Both the position numbers and the translations under genes were made by a program. Shown here one piece after another: positions 11,588-22,221 of a stretch of 28,905 nt of DNA (the first letter of the stretch is position 1; each line of letters opens with the position of its first letter). The notes under the pieces are model-generated. The model ran no database searches, was not told where the DNA came from, and saw only the letters and a program-made list of their open reading frames with translations. The stretch is taken from NCBI GenBank assembly GCA_049999725.1, contig JBNGIS010004785.1, positions 1-28,905 of the forward strand, given 5' to 3'. The DNA is from Haplomitrium mnioides (taxonomy: Eukaryota; Marchantiophyta; Haplomitriopsida; Calobryales).

Positions 11588-11762
11588 TGATAGGTTGCCA
11601 GACTGATCTGGCAGCTCCTTATGTTAGTTAGGGTTAGTGTTATATGTAAGACATATTGAAGTTGCATGTAAGCACTCCTCTTCTTCATGTAATTTGAGAC
11701 CATTGAGCTTTTGTGAAATATAGCACATTATTCTCTATCGTTGTAGTGTATAAATCTTTACA
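11588..11762 (+). repeat. 3' LTR of the copia element, about 175 bp
   Basis: It starts TGATAGGTTGCC and is alignable by eye to the 5' LTR over roughly the first 115 bp at about 75-80%. Similarity is weaker afterwards. The end is placed at CTTTACA (11762). Confidence 0.75.
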
Positions 11763-13150
11763 GAATACAATGATGTATAAACTTCCATTGATAAACCCAT
11801 CTTTCCTCAATGTGTATCATATAACCTCTATTATATGGCTTTCTCACTTTACATGAATTGCTCATTTTTTGAAGTAAGATCTCTAGTTGTCTTCTCTATA
11901 CTATTCGTGAAGTTGAATTTTCACCATCTTTCCAATAATATATTTGTTTGGTATTGGCTAGCTATGATGGTTGTTTGAAGTTCTTTCAACTTTACTATCA
12001 TCCACATTATTTCTTCTAGAGTATTTGAGTTGTCTATATGATTTCACTATTGCAACTCTACTACCAACAACTTATAAAAAAACATAAGCATTTGAGTTAT
12101 AAAAAATAGGTAAAATAAAAGTTTTCGTAGATGTTAACACCGTACTACAAAACATCCCTCCAAGATTATGAGCATGAAAATCTCGCAACATTTGTTTATA
12201 TGCTACTCAAATAGAAATATGATACTTAGAGTCAAACTTCTCTAAATAGATTTGGTTCAAGTCTATCTCACATCTATCACAAAATATCAATTAAATATTA
12301 TCATATCACACCATAGTTTATAAGTGGTAGGATAATAAGCTCTCTTGATTCTATTATAAAAAACATAAACTCATCACCAAAGTTATATATACCAAGAATT
12401 GATGAAGGAAATGTTTGCGAATAGTAAACACACAAATATTAAAAGGATTTAATGGAGGAGTTATTTTTCTCATAAAACTTCAGAGTTTAAGTTAATACAA
12501 AGTGGAAGCTTCATTGCTTCAAAATATCATTAGTACTTCTTCAAATAGATTTAATCCACACTTATTAATAAAACCAAACTTTGATTCCAGTATAACACCA
12601 CATACATACACTACATATACAAGTTAGTACAAATGTAAAAAGTTAACAAACAATTAACAAGAGATAAGAGGTGTGCATACGTTGCTCTCATTTCTTTATA
12701 TACTTTATATACTCAACTCTCTTACATAAACGACGTGGAACCTCAAAGGCCTTTTTTTTTACGTCATCTAGTCAAACTACTCTTATTTTTATTCTTATTC
12801 TACCATATATTATGATCTTAGAGCTTTGTATTGCTAGTTTTGTATTGCTTATATCTTTATTTTTAATCATCAATCATCGTTTAGTAAAGTTGGTGTATGT
12901 TAATTTATGTATTAAAATTGTATACTAATAAAGAGAGAAAAACATATAGCAAAAAGAGAGAAAATTAATGATTTAAATTGAAATAGAAGGTTATAGAATT
13001 TCTATATATAGGAGTAGTAGTCCAATCAAATGTGCAATGTACTTTGCAAACATATTAAGCTATAGTTTTACTTGCAATTTTCCAACCAAAAACTAGGTTA
13101 AAAAAGCTAAAGGACTATTAAAAAAAAAAGCTTGGAGAACTAGTTAGCAA
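11763..13150. other. AT-rich intergenic sequence, no gene recognised
   Basis: The frame at 12671-12928 (+) is hydrophobic, T-rich and without motif. A - strand stretch at about 11880-12030 has short open frames with a coding-like look (ELQTTIIASQYQ), but I could assign no family. It may be old transposon DNA. Confidence 0.5.
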
Positions 13151-13505
13151 TCCACTTAGTAGTCTTTAGTTTAGCAGGTGGAAGACAGCAAGGGGGCGTG
13201 TTTGGTGTTGTCGCTAAGTGGAGGAGGAGAGGAAGAAGGAAGGCAGGCAATTAATATAAACGAGGTAGGATATTCGGTTGGCGCTGGAAACGGGGGGTAT
13301 TGCTTGCTGCTGCTCCCGTTGGCGGCCAATTTGGTTTCGTTTTTAAAGTCTTTGTTGCTGCTCTGCTCTGCTGTTGGTTCGGCAGGGCCGCGCAATACAG
13401 CATTTGGCCAAGTAAGGAATGCGTTCCGTGTTTGGGTATTGAGCTTCTCAACAACAAGCTTGCACTCTCTCTTTTGGCATCCTCAGCTTTCAGCCTTCTG
13501 CCGTT
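13150..13505 (+). promoter_or_regulatory. Promoter and 5' UTR region of the SR45a-like gene
   Basis: GC content rises sharply here compared with the AT-rich DNA to the left. TTAATATAAACG at about 13251-13262 is a plausible TATA box and CCAAT occurs near 13325. The following pyrimidine-rich sequence up to 13505 would be 5' UTR. Frames such as 13178-13621 overlap the UTR and first intron and are not considered genes. No transcription start can be fixed from sequence alone. Confidence 0.4.
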
Positions 13506-16225
13506 ATGGTGAGTCCCTCCGACTGTCAGCCTTTTGTTTTATTTGCTCCCTAGACGGCTTATTAGGGTTAGACCGTTCGCAAGAAATATGTTCATGTGGT
13601 TTTGGAGTGGTGACTCCTTAGGGTCCAGAAGTTTTCCGCTTTCTTGACTAGCGCATTCCTAATGGTTGAAGCCAAAGAAGCCGATCGAAAGGTTCTGTTT
13701 GTTTTTATTTATCTTCTTTCCCATGCTTCCGGGCTTTAATGTTCTACCGCTTTCATTGGAATCGTGTTCACTTTCGAGTTCGATGATGGCTGTTTTCCCG
13801 GGCAGTTTGTGCCATGTTGTATTTTATCGTATGCTTTGTGAAATTGATTTTTTTACTCGATTTTTTGGAAATATTCTTACTTCGGTGAGTGCCTTCGGTG
13901 TTGACAGGGTGACTCTCCGCGTCACAGGTACCACCACGAATACTATAATTTTATCTTGTCATTGGGAGGTCCTTGCTTCGATCAGTGAAGCCTTGCCTTT
14001 GGACTGTTTGTTATTGCTCCGGCTTCTGTACCTTAAGTTTCTTTAGTAGCGCAGGTATCATAGAGTTTCGTCCTTGCAGGTTGGATGTGAACTGAAGTTT
14101 TACTGTTAAAAATAAATTGTCCCGTTTTTTTCTGAAAGGTCTGACAGGTACTCCAGCTCACCGTCGCCTAGGGAAAGACCAGAGCGGTCTAGATCTCGGA
14201 GTCCCCGCCGGTATGTGCTACATTTTTCCGTGTCATGTGCCAGACCTTGCAAACTCTCTTTTCAAATACTGTATCAGTGTAGGGTGCTTCATGAACGCAT
14301 GTCATGCTTCTAGTATCACAGGCGAGAGTTGCATTTTTGCTCTACTTTCGGTCCCTTTCTGTCATTAAGAGCAGTAGCTGTGATGTGTAAATGGATGGAT
14401 AAAAATCTATGTCTACGGAGAGTGTTTGTGATGTTCATTTTGTTGACCGATGCCCTCACTTGTTACTGAAAACATTCAATTTGGATTTCTGCCTCAATGC
14501 AGTGCCAATAGATTCAGGCATGATGCTCTGAATCCAGGGAATAATCTTTATGTTACAGGGTTATCGACTCGAGTGAATGAGAAAGATCTGGAAGAACACT
14601 TCTCACGAGAGGGAAAGGTGGGTTGCATAAGAATTTGTAATATTTCTCCTTTGGGAAGAGTTCCATAATTGCCTATTTCCAGGTAACTTTTCAGGATTGT
14701 CTAATGCGGATTGCACAATAAAAGTTAATTGTTTCTGCTTATCAAGTCCCAAAATTGCCTGTGTGATCATTATGGTTAGGTGCTGGAATGCCGTCTGGTA
14801 CTGGACCCTCGAACAAGGGAGTCGCGCGGTTTTGGATTTGTAACAATGGAGCACTTGGAAGATGCTGAACGCTGCATCAAGTACTTGAATCGCTCCACTC
14901 TTGAAGGCCGGATGATTACAGTTGAGAAGGTAAGCATCAGGAATGGTATGTGAAGGGCAATTTTGTTGTAGTTGCTCTTCTGCCCAAAACCTTGTTGTGA
15001 TTTGAGTTTAGTTAATGTGTAACCTCCATGAAAGTGTTTCACTGGTTTATTGCTAATGGATCGTTGACCTTTTGGTCATCCAGAAAATGACGGCCCCACC
15101 TTTTTGCGGCCCGCCAAGATCCCTTTCTTTCGGCAATAATTGTGAGTCTCAGCAATTGTCAAGCTGATGCGGCAGCCTGGCCTGTTGCAAGCGGCAGCAA
15201 CTTTGATTGTCAGCACTCGTTGATAAACCTGATGCAGAGGGCTTCCCTTAAGCGCCCCCCACTCCAGCATGACTCCAGTTCAGCTGCAAACTGAATTAGG
15301 CCAGCATTTAAAGTGACTGGCACAGATCATACATCATCCTCGCCTGCGACCAGCAGAATCAAAACATGATAGTGTAAATCAAATCAAGGGAGACCATCTT
15401 CAGCATGACGGGTTCTGTGTCGGGCAGTAATTTTCTTTTCGTTTTAGCAACGGCTCCCAACCATGTTTCCGACCATGTTTCCGAGTGCTAATCTTATCCG
15501 GCTTTGACAAGTGCCAACTTGAACCTTCGGCCTTTTTGAAATTGGGAGCTTGTTTCGAGGCAGTTTTAACGCCTCTTGCCGGCCTCTGGTACCAGCTGCA
15601 TCCTTCATGACTTAGTGCTAGACATGCCTTGTCCACTCAAATTATCTAACTTCATGGTACTTCACTGTATTGTGTTCTTTTTTATGTGCTTCAGTCTTGG
15701 CTAATCTAATATATCCTCGTCTATGTGTTGCCTTGGTTGTTTGGAAACATCTTCTGTGAAACATGTTCAGGATTCAATGGGTAGCCAAGGAACTTTGGAA
15801 ATCATGTTATCAATGATGAAAGTATTGGATTGGCAGGATTTGCATCAAGTTCTTTCAAGTCTGGTGAGTTAATAGCATGTTGGCTGAGCTGCAGGCCAAG
15901 CGGAAGCGTGCAAGGACTCCGACTCCTGGAGAGTATTTGGGTGTGAGAGGTGGGTTGTGAGTAAGTGGATTTGGAATCTGTGAGGTTTTGTGCCATTAAA
16001 GTGCATAGAATCTGATTCTTGGAGTATTGTAATGGTGCAGCTGCAATGCAGTCCAACAGGCGTGGCCGGGGTGGTGGGTTTCACCGTGACAGTCGGAATT
16101 CACGGCATTCACCAGAGTATTCTCCTTATCCTGGTGGCAGGGAACGGTCCCCTCGATATTCTCCATACCGAGGTCACCAGCGTGACCGGTCTCAGTCCCC
16201 TCAGTATGCACCCTATCGCCGCTGA
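13506..16225 (+). CDS. SR45a: SR45a/Tra2-like serine/arginine-rich splicing factor, 196 aa, seven coding exons
   Basis: Exons: 13506-13508, 13908-13927, 14148-14210, 14503-14617, 14780-14929, 15895-15949, 16041-16225. They join in frame to 591 nt, all introns GT-AG. The first coding exon is just the ATG, and the joined N-terminus MGDSPRHRYSSSPSPRE matches the MADSPRRRYS type start of plant SR45a, which supports this unusual model. A short RS region (residues 5-30) precedes one RRM (about 39-117): NPGNNLYVTGL with RNP2 at 44-49, and RNP1 RGFGFVTM at 83-90. Next comes the Tra2-family linker RARTPTPGEYLG (122-133). The C-terminus is an RGG patch followed by R/S-P-x-YSPY repeats. Family role: nuclear binding of exonic enhancers and splice-site choice; plant SR45a is stress-responsive and extensively alternatively spliced. 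The 965-nt intron 5 within this compact gene is a likely site of regulated splicing. Its tail is shorter than that of Arabidopsis SR45a. Symbol given by similarity. Confidence 0.93.
13562..13570 (-). promoter_or_regulatory. Telo-box-like motif in intron 1 of the SR45a-like gene
   Basis: TTAGGGTTA on + (TAACCCTAA on -) lies about 55 bp after the ATG exon. Telo boxes (AAACCCTAA) are frequent near the starts of plant genes for translation and RNA processing. A single short match can occur by chance. Confidence 0.35.
15084..15141 (+). other. Candidate poison cassette exon in intron 5
   Basis: A pyrimidine-rich stretch ending TCATCCAG is followed by 58 nt and then GTGAGTCT, a near-ideal donor. 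Including 58 nt after the phase-0 exon 5 would shift the frame of exon 6. This is the pattern of nonsense-mediated-decay cassettes in SR-protein genes. No transcript evidence is available here. Confidence 0.3.
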
Positions 16226-17036
16226 GAAGCAGGAGAAGCAGGTGGGAGGAGATTTTTATTAGGGTGAGGGTGGTGTCAATTACAACCTAGGTATATGTGG
16301 AACTTGTGTCTGATACTTGTTTTTGTGCCATCAGGTGATGGACATGTGATGGCAGCCTGGTATCATGTTGTGAATATGCCTAACATATGCGGCAGACTGT
16401 CTACAATCAATCTGACTGTCGATGTCTAATGTTGGCAACGCATTTTGGGAGTTTGCAATGTATTTTACAGTCTGAAACCACAGCTCAGCTTTGTAGAGAG
16501 ATTACTAGAACTGAAATGAACTTTTTGGTTAGTATTGTGTGGTCATTGAAAAAGCTGTTTGGTGCACAACTCATTGTTAACATTCAAAATATATCTGATT
16601 CAAGTCTGCATAGGGCTTTGTTGCTATTGCAAGACATGTTTCCATTGGTTCTTGTACTTGGCGTCGTCTGCCGGACGGATTCCTCTACATTCTCGTCACA
16701 TGCAAGCAAAATAGTATAACTACACTTTTACACCATGACGCCCTCTCGTAACACCAGCCTTCTTGACTGCGAACAGTTCTGTGAGACCCACCACGATGCC
16801 GGCAGGAAGGATTTCACGAGCATGACGATGGAATCGAGAGAGTTGACACGTAGCATGGCATGGCATAGCATGACATGATATGCATGGCATGGAGCATCGT
16901 GCTACTCGCCCTTTAATCATAATTATAGTTACCGGCATACTTGGTTATAGCGATCTCGTCTTTCGTTCGCGCAGTTCATTGAAGCACTATCTTGCAGCTC
17001 CTCAGCTGGAAAAGAAAGAATTGAAGAATCGACGCC
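16226..17036 (+). other. 3' UTR of the SR45a-like gene and 5' region of the carboxyltransferase gene
   Basis: 811 bp between the two coding regions. The first part (to roughly 16720) is likely 3' UTR; a 110-codon open frame at 16387-16719 has no recognisable domain. No clear AATAAA was found. The second part holds the GCATG-rich tract and a weak TATA-like AATTATAG near 16920, so the carboxyltransferase promoter probably lies within 16720-16960. Confidence 0.5.
16851..16898. repeat. GCATG-rich degenerate short tandem repeat
   Basis: TAGCATGGCATGGCATAGC and following bases repeat GCATG/GCATA/ACATG about eight times in 48 bp. The tract includes ATGCATGG at about 16879-16886, which on the - strand is CCATGCAT, the core of the RY element bound by B3 factors such as ABI3/FUS3. 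It sits about 150 bp upstream of the carboxyltransferase ATG. A regulatory role is inference. Confidence 0.5.
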
Positions 17037-19763
17037 ATGAGTTTTGGGGCCACCTCATTGCGGGCGTGTGTAGCTGCATCAGGAGAATCGTGGATACTCT
17101 TAAACAAGGCAGTCGGTGGCATCGACAATGCCATGGATGCATCTTGTTCGCAGCTTCAAAGCTGTAGAAATGGCGTAGCTCATGGCTTTGGGCAAGCTGT
17201 CTTTTCTGTGAATCATGTCGGGAAATCTCGTAAGCATAGTAGTAGAGCGTTTGTCACGGTTTCTGCAAAGATTCTCAAGGGCAAGAAGAGTGCTGAAACA
17301 GAGTATCCATGGCCTGAAAAATTTAAGGACGATGAACAGAAGGGATATCTGGCTTTTCTCTCCCGTTTTAAGCCTCTGACAAATAGGCCCAAGCCAGTAA
17401 CTCTACCTTTTGAGCGGCCTCTTGTGGACCTTGAAAACAAAATTGACGAGGTACGTGTGTACATGATCATGATCTTGTTAATTTTTCATGGGAAGCTAGT
17501 TTCTAGTGTAATTGATAAATTTTGTTGCCTGCAGGTTCTCCCGGGACTTTGGAGTGGCTGTCTCCCGGGAATGTTGATTCTTATTTCTTTGGAAATGATT
17601 GCAGGTGCGCGAGCTGGCAAACAAAACGGGGATGGACTTCAGTGAGCAGATCAAGGAGCTGGAGACAAAATATGACCAGGTTATAAACATGCTCCCAGCT
17701 TTTCATATGTTTATAGCGCGAGCTTACCAATGACAACGAATGTCTACTCTTGCAGCTACGCATTCTTATAAGCAGCTCTTTTCCGTGCAACTTTTCCAAT
17801 TCGTATTCTCAAAGGGATCCTGGCATGCAGGTTCGTAGAGATTTATATTTGCAGCTTACTCCTGTCCAGCGACTGAGCGTTGCTCGGCATCCTAATCGAC
17901 CTACTTTTCTGGACCATGTGTTGAACATTACTGACAAGGTTGGAATGCTACTTTTTTTGTGATTGCTTTTTAAAGATTTTTGTCCCGAATTTCAGCTCCA
18001 TGCTGAGTGTGATCGTTCTATGTGCAGTGGGTTGAGCTCCATGGAGATCGAGCCGGATATGATGACCCTGCCCTTGTTTGTGGTATCGGAAAGATAGAGG
18101 GCATGAGTTTCATGTTTTTAGGACATCAAAAGGGACGAAACACAAAAGAGAATATCTTCCGAAACTTCGCTATGCCAACTCCGAATGGGTAGGCTAGTTA
18201 TACGTCTAGTTTTAATCGCAGAAGCATCACTAAGGAGTAGATTGTGTGGCAGCGTTTATTTTGCTAATTCTTTTTTCTCACGCAAATCGCTGGTTGGACA
18301 GCTATAGGAAGGCATTGCGAATGATGAGGCATGCTGACCACCACGGATTTCCTATACTTACTTTCATTGATACACCTGGGGCGTACGCTGGCATCAAAGC
18401 TGAGGAGTTGGGTCAAGTACGTTAACTTTATTAGTTCTGCCGAACATTTTCTTATCACTTTTGTTCTAGGTGGGGAACAATATCAATTTGGTCCGTAGCA
18501 CAGGTAGTAAGAAGTGTTTTTTGGTTGGCAGGGGGAAGCCATTGCTGCTAACCTGCGGGAGATGTTCGGCCTAAGGGTTCCAATTATTACCACTGTCATT
18601 GGGGAAGGAGGGTCTGGTGGCGCCCTTGCCATTGGCTGTTGTGACAAGATGCTGATGTTGGAGAATTCCGTCTATTATGTGGCTAGGTACCCTTCCTTGC
18701 TAGTAACTCGCATGGGCCCAAAATTTGAAGTGCCCACACGGGTAGAAACAGAAAATTGGCAAATTGGAGGGTCACTATCAGCGATGTCATCATTACACCT
18801 TTTAACTTTGCGTCTTGCGTTGTCATAATTTGTTCTTCTTCCCAACCCCTCTATTTTTTTGTCATAGTATTGTGTTGTACTAAGTAGCGTTTGTTGTGGG
18901 TGCAGTCCTGAAGCTTGTGCAGCTATCCTCTGGAAAACTTCTGCTGCTGCTCCTAAGGTTAGTTGCAAGACACTTTTTGGGTTTCAAACTATAAAATGGA
19001 CTGCATTTAGGCATTAAGAAAATATGATGAATGGGTGTAAATATGTTGACTGTGTGCAGGCCACAGAAGCCTTACGGATAACAGGCCAAGAGCTCATGAA
19101 GTTGGAAGTGGTTGACGAGGTTATTCCAGTAAGTTCTTAATTTCTTAAGAGTGACAGTAGTTTAAAAAGGAAATAGTACAAGTTGCCGAAGTAAAAGTAT
19201 CCATGCTTTACAGTTTGGTTGGAAATTAGGAGTTGTCAATAAATAGATATATATTGTGATGCTGAGGTAGAATATTAATGACCGTCTTCATTTCCATGTA
19301 CAAAATTTCAGGAGCCCCTTGGTGGTGCCCATTCTGATCCAGCATTGACTTCTCAAAATATCAAGGCTGTTCTTATGAGATACATGAAGGTAATTTGTCC
19401 CATTAAAGGAAATATCATTCAAAGTGGTTGTGGTTGGCAAGCAGGAAGTGCAAGAGCAATGCCAGAGGTGCACATTTGGGAAATATATAATTTTGGACTG
19501 ACTGATTGCAACAGGACCTGCTGAAGTTGGATCCGGAGACTTTGATGCAGCAGCGGGTAGCCAAATTCCGAAAAATGGGTGCGTTTGAGGAAGGAACAGA
19601 AGCAGACCAACATATAAAGCGCAATATGAAGAAGCGTGAAGCACCTCTTGAAAGTGAGGATCCTCGGTTGCTGCCAAGTGTATTGCAAATGCCAATAGAT
19701 GTGCACGCAAATAAGGCCGAGAACAGCAATGCCCCTCGGGTAGTCAACCTGACTGGAGAGTAA
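17037..19763 (+). CDS. CAC3: Acetyl-CoA carboxylase carboxyltransferase subunit alpha, plastid, 491 aa, ten coding exons
   Basis: Exons: 17037-17450, 17605-17679, 17831-17938, 18028-18188, 18302-18416, 18532-18686, 18906-18957, 19060-19128, 19312-19389, 19515-19763. They total 1476 nt in frame, all GT-AG. Family role: with the plastid-encoded beta subunit (accD) it transfers carboxyl from biotin to acetyl-CoA, making malonyl-CoA for fatty-acid synthesis in the stroma. Residues 1 to about 85 are Ser/Ala/Arg/Lys-rich and suit a transit peptide. The conserved part begins EYPWPEKF (89). It continues with [63 protein letters not shown] (274-281) and the glycine-rich [12 protein letters not shown] (315-326), which in AccA forms the oxyanion/CoA pocket. 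[10 protein letters not shown] starts exon 9. The tail after the core is only about 50-60 residues, whereas Arabidopsis CAC3 (about 770 aa) has a long coiled-coil extension. An alternative acceptor at 17756 would add 25 residues in frame. Confidence 0.95.
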
Positions 19764-21780
19764 ATAGAATGCTTCTGACTTATCTGCTGCTACCTTATGA
19801 GAGACTGGTGCTTGGCCTGGAAACTCACCTGCTCCGCGATAACATTACTATCACAGCTTCGATATAGATGATCAGTGCTTGCTTGGTGAAGATTGTGGCA
19901 TCCACGTCTTTTCATGCATTGCAAATTATCCGATTTACCCACATATTACCAACAATTCAGGCTTGCTGAAGTCTGGAGGTTTGGTGGGGCTTTAAGTGTA
20001 CACATTTTAGAGAGTATATAAGTGCAGAAAGCTTTATGTAGTTTTTCAGGCTTTAGGACATGCACACGTCAGGAAGTGCACCGACACAAGTTGACATGAG
20101 CTTGGAAATCGTTTTTCTCTTCAACTGCTTAGGGGACTGACATGGTGTACTGTGGAATCCCGTCCACAAGGGAGTGAACACCGGCTGTGTACCAATATAT
20201 GTACGACAGTGAAAGTAGCCCTTTTGGAAGAGGCATGAAGGACTGTTTGACAGGGGCTGTTGTCACTTGAGAATTATGAAGTTTTGGTGCAAGATTTTGA
20301 GGGTTTATCGCAGTGTAGCAAGCATCTGTGATTATTTCTAGCCTGGGTAGTAGGTCATTAAGAATGTGAAAATGTGAGCGAGGGCCAACTCTAGTTGAAT
20401 TGTAGGAGATTTGAGGGACAAGAAGAGATTCTGTTTTTTACAGCAAGGAGAGTTGAAAATAAATTTTATGTCAGAAAGTTTGGTGACTTTAGGACCTGGC
20501 ACTACAACGCCAAGCTGGGACTGTCAAAATGGTTCAAAGGGCCAGTCGGCTATAAATGCAGGACAGTGTGGGTTCCATAATGAACATACACTGTCAACCT
20601 TTGACAAACCATGTCTTACAATTTGACCCTAACTGTCGAAATGCCGTCTTTACTATTACAGCAGAAGAACACAATTTTATCCATTTCTAAAGAAAACCTG
20701 ACGAAGGTGTAGTTGTCCCATAAGTCAGGTTGGAATGGAATGGAAGCCAGTGCTGGTGAGAGGTTTATAACTCTTGTTGAAATCTGAAAGGAGTGAAACC
20801 GTTCCTTTGGATGGTAGGGTAGACCTGCAAGAATCAGTACCACGACAGGCATGTTTCATTCCTTGGGCTCTCCTTCAGAAGCGTTCCACATGTTCACTCT
20901 GCGTCGCTTGAATTAGATATAAAACGTTCATGTTTCTCAATCACGTTATGCACGAGAGATGCTCGGAGGGGACGGAACAAACTGAGCTCCCAAAACCAAA
21001 TGGTCCAAGAGTGGCACTTAATTCCCATCCCAGGTACATCGGGGGAAGAATGGGGGATCCCATGTTGTGGATGCGGTAGGGACACTGCTGATGGGGTCTG
21101 CTGCTTGTATGATCCGGTCTGTGTCCTAGCACGCCAGATTCTCGGCTGAGGTATATAAACGTTTTATATATGTCTAACTGATGTCCCTGATGAACGCCTA
21201 CGTGGCGCTTGCAACGTTGGGTGTGACACTCCAAAAGCTCTTTCAGATTGCTCTAGGCGTTGGAGGGAAGGGAAGGGTGTGTCTTCTAGCACATGGACAT
21301 GGGGGTATGCCCAGACTCAGATCTGCCATTGCAGCCATTCGGCTACGGAGCAAAGGGATGGAACCCTTTCCGGGACTTGCAGTCTCAAATTGTCGTTGTC
21401 TAGAATGAGATGACTCTGGCAAACAGAAGAAAGATTTGAGGCTGAGAAAAAAACGTTTGATTGAATAGTAGAAACTTCCAACTGAGGAGAGGATGGGCAA
21501 GCATTGGCAGAGATAAGAAACCACATGAGGCAGATTGCTCCTACACTACACTGCACTTGAGGGGAAGGAAGGGAAGGAGATGCGAGTAATATGCGGGATT
21601 CAATTGTTGCTCAGCAGGTTTGCAGAGAGCTTGAAATAGATATCCAGTAGAACTCCATTGCATTCCATTCCATGCCAGTGTAGGTCGGGGTTGTTCACAC
21701 TCGCAGAATATATAAATGAGTTTTGTTGCACGCTTGCACATCATGATTCCCGCTCCTATAACAACACAATCCACTCCCGG
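19764..21780. other. 3' UTR and intergenic sequence, no gene supported
   Basis: The first several hundred bases are presumably 3' UTR. AATAAA occurs at 20458-20463, but that would make the UTR about 700 nt, so it is only a possibility. GGTATATAAACG near 21150 is TATA-like without a recognisable coding region after it. Open frames at 20395-20626, 20941-21234 and 21243-21556 have no family signature and no convincing splice continuation. Confidence 0.5.
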
Positions 21781-21806
21781 GAACTAGCGAAGTAGCGGAC
21801 TTTCAC

Positions 21807-21890
21807 AATTATAAATGAAGTAAAATGTTGTTCCAAACAAATGGGGATGGGGCAAGGAATTATAAAGGAAGTAAAATGTTCTTCCAAACG
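21807..21890. repeat. 33-bp near-perfect direct repeat, period 51
   Basis: AATTATAAATGAAGTAAAAT... at 21807 and AATTATAAAGGAAGTAAAAT... at 21858 each run on into a G[T/C]TTCCAAAC-like end. The two copies differ at two positions by eye and are separated by 18 bp. Confidence 0.85.
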
Positions 21891-22023
21891 ATACATATGG
21901 TCTTTGGCTTTGTATGGTAGTAAAGGACAATCTGGACTTAGATTTGAAATCAGACTTGGTGATAGCTATTGAAGAAGAACTGAATCTCAAGGTCTATTTG
22001 TCAAGAAAGAAATCTTGAGACCT

Positions 22024-22145
22024 TATATATATATATATATATATANNNNNNNNNNNNNNNNNNNNNNNNNNNNNNNNNNNNNNNNNNNNNNNNNNNNNNN
22101 NNNNNNNNNNNNNNNNNNNNNNNNNNNNNNNNNNNNNNNNNNNNN

Positions 22146-22177
<32 letters not shown>
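22024..22177. repeat. (TA)n microsatellite spanning an assembly gap
   Basis: TA dinucleotides run on both sides of exactly 100 N (22046-22145). The gap is evidently where the assembly failed in the repeat, so the real tract length is unknown. It separates the gene island from the right-hand repeat block. Confidence 0.95.
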
Positions 22178-22180
<3 letters not shown>

Positions 22181-22221
22181 GCAGAAATTGACATATCAAA
22201 GAGTACTAAATGTTAAATTAA

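Larger units (their letters stand above)
5990..11762 (+). mobile_element. Ty1-copia LTR retrotransposon, complete in outline but inactivated
   Basis: Related terminal sequences at 5990-6187 and 11588-11762 flank an internal region with the tRNA-Met primer site, a long leader and one gag-pol fossil in copia order (gag, protease, integrase, RT, RNase H). Length is about 5.8 kb, including a 100-N gap of unknown true size. The 5 bases outside the two LTRs (AGCTT and GAATA) do not match, so no target duplication survives. No good polypurine tract lies next to the 3' LTR; the purine run AAGAGCGAG is about 20 bp away. Confidence 0.9.

Noticed and set aside
13178-13621. 147-codon open frame at the start of the SR45a-like gene
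   Set aside because: It crosses the proposed 5' UTR, the ATG exon and intron 1 in a different frame; the spliced SR45a model explains the region.
15837-15863. 27-nt in-frame micro-exon (acceptor TTGGCAG, donor GTGAGTT) before exon 6 of the SR45a-like gene
   Set aside because: Only 31 nt would remain to the exon 6 acceptor, too short for an intron, and read-through meets TAA at once.
19288-19747. Three - strand frames of 95-140 codons
   Set aside because: Antisense shadows of carboxyltransferase exons 9 and 10.
20395-20626. Cysteine-containing open frames after the carboxyltransferase gene
   Set aside because: No splice continuation or recognised motif; two frames overlap in the same place; most likely 3' UTR or intergenic.
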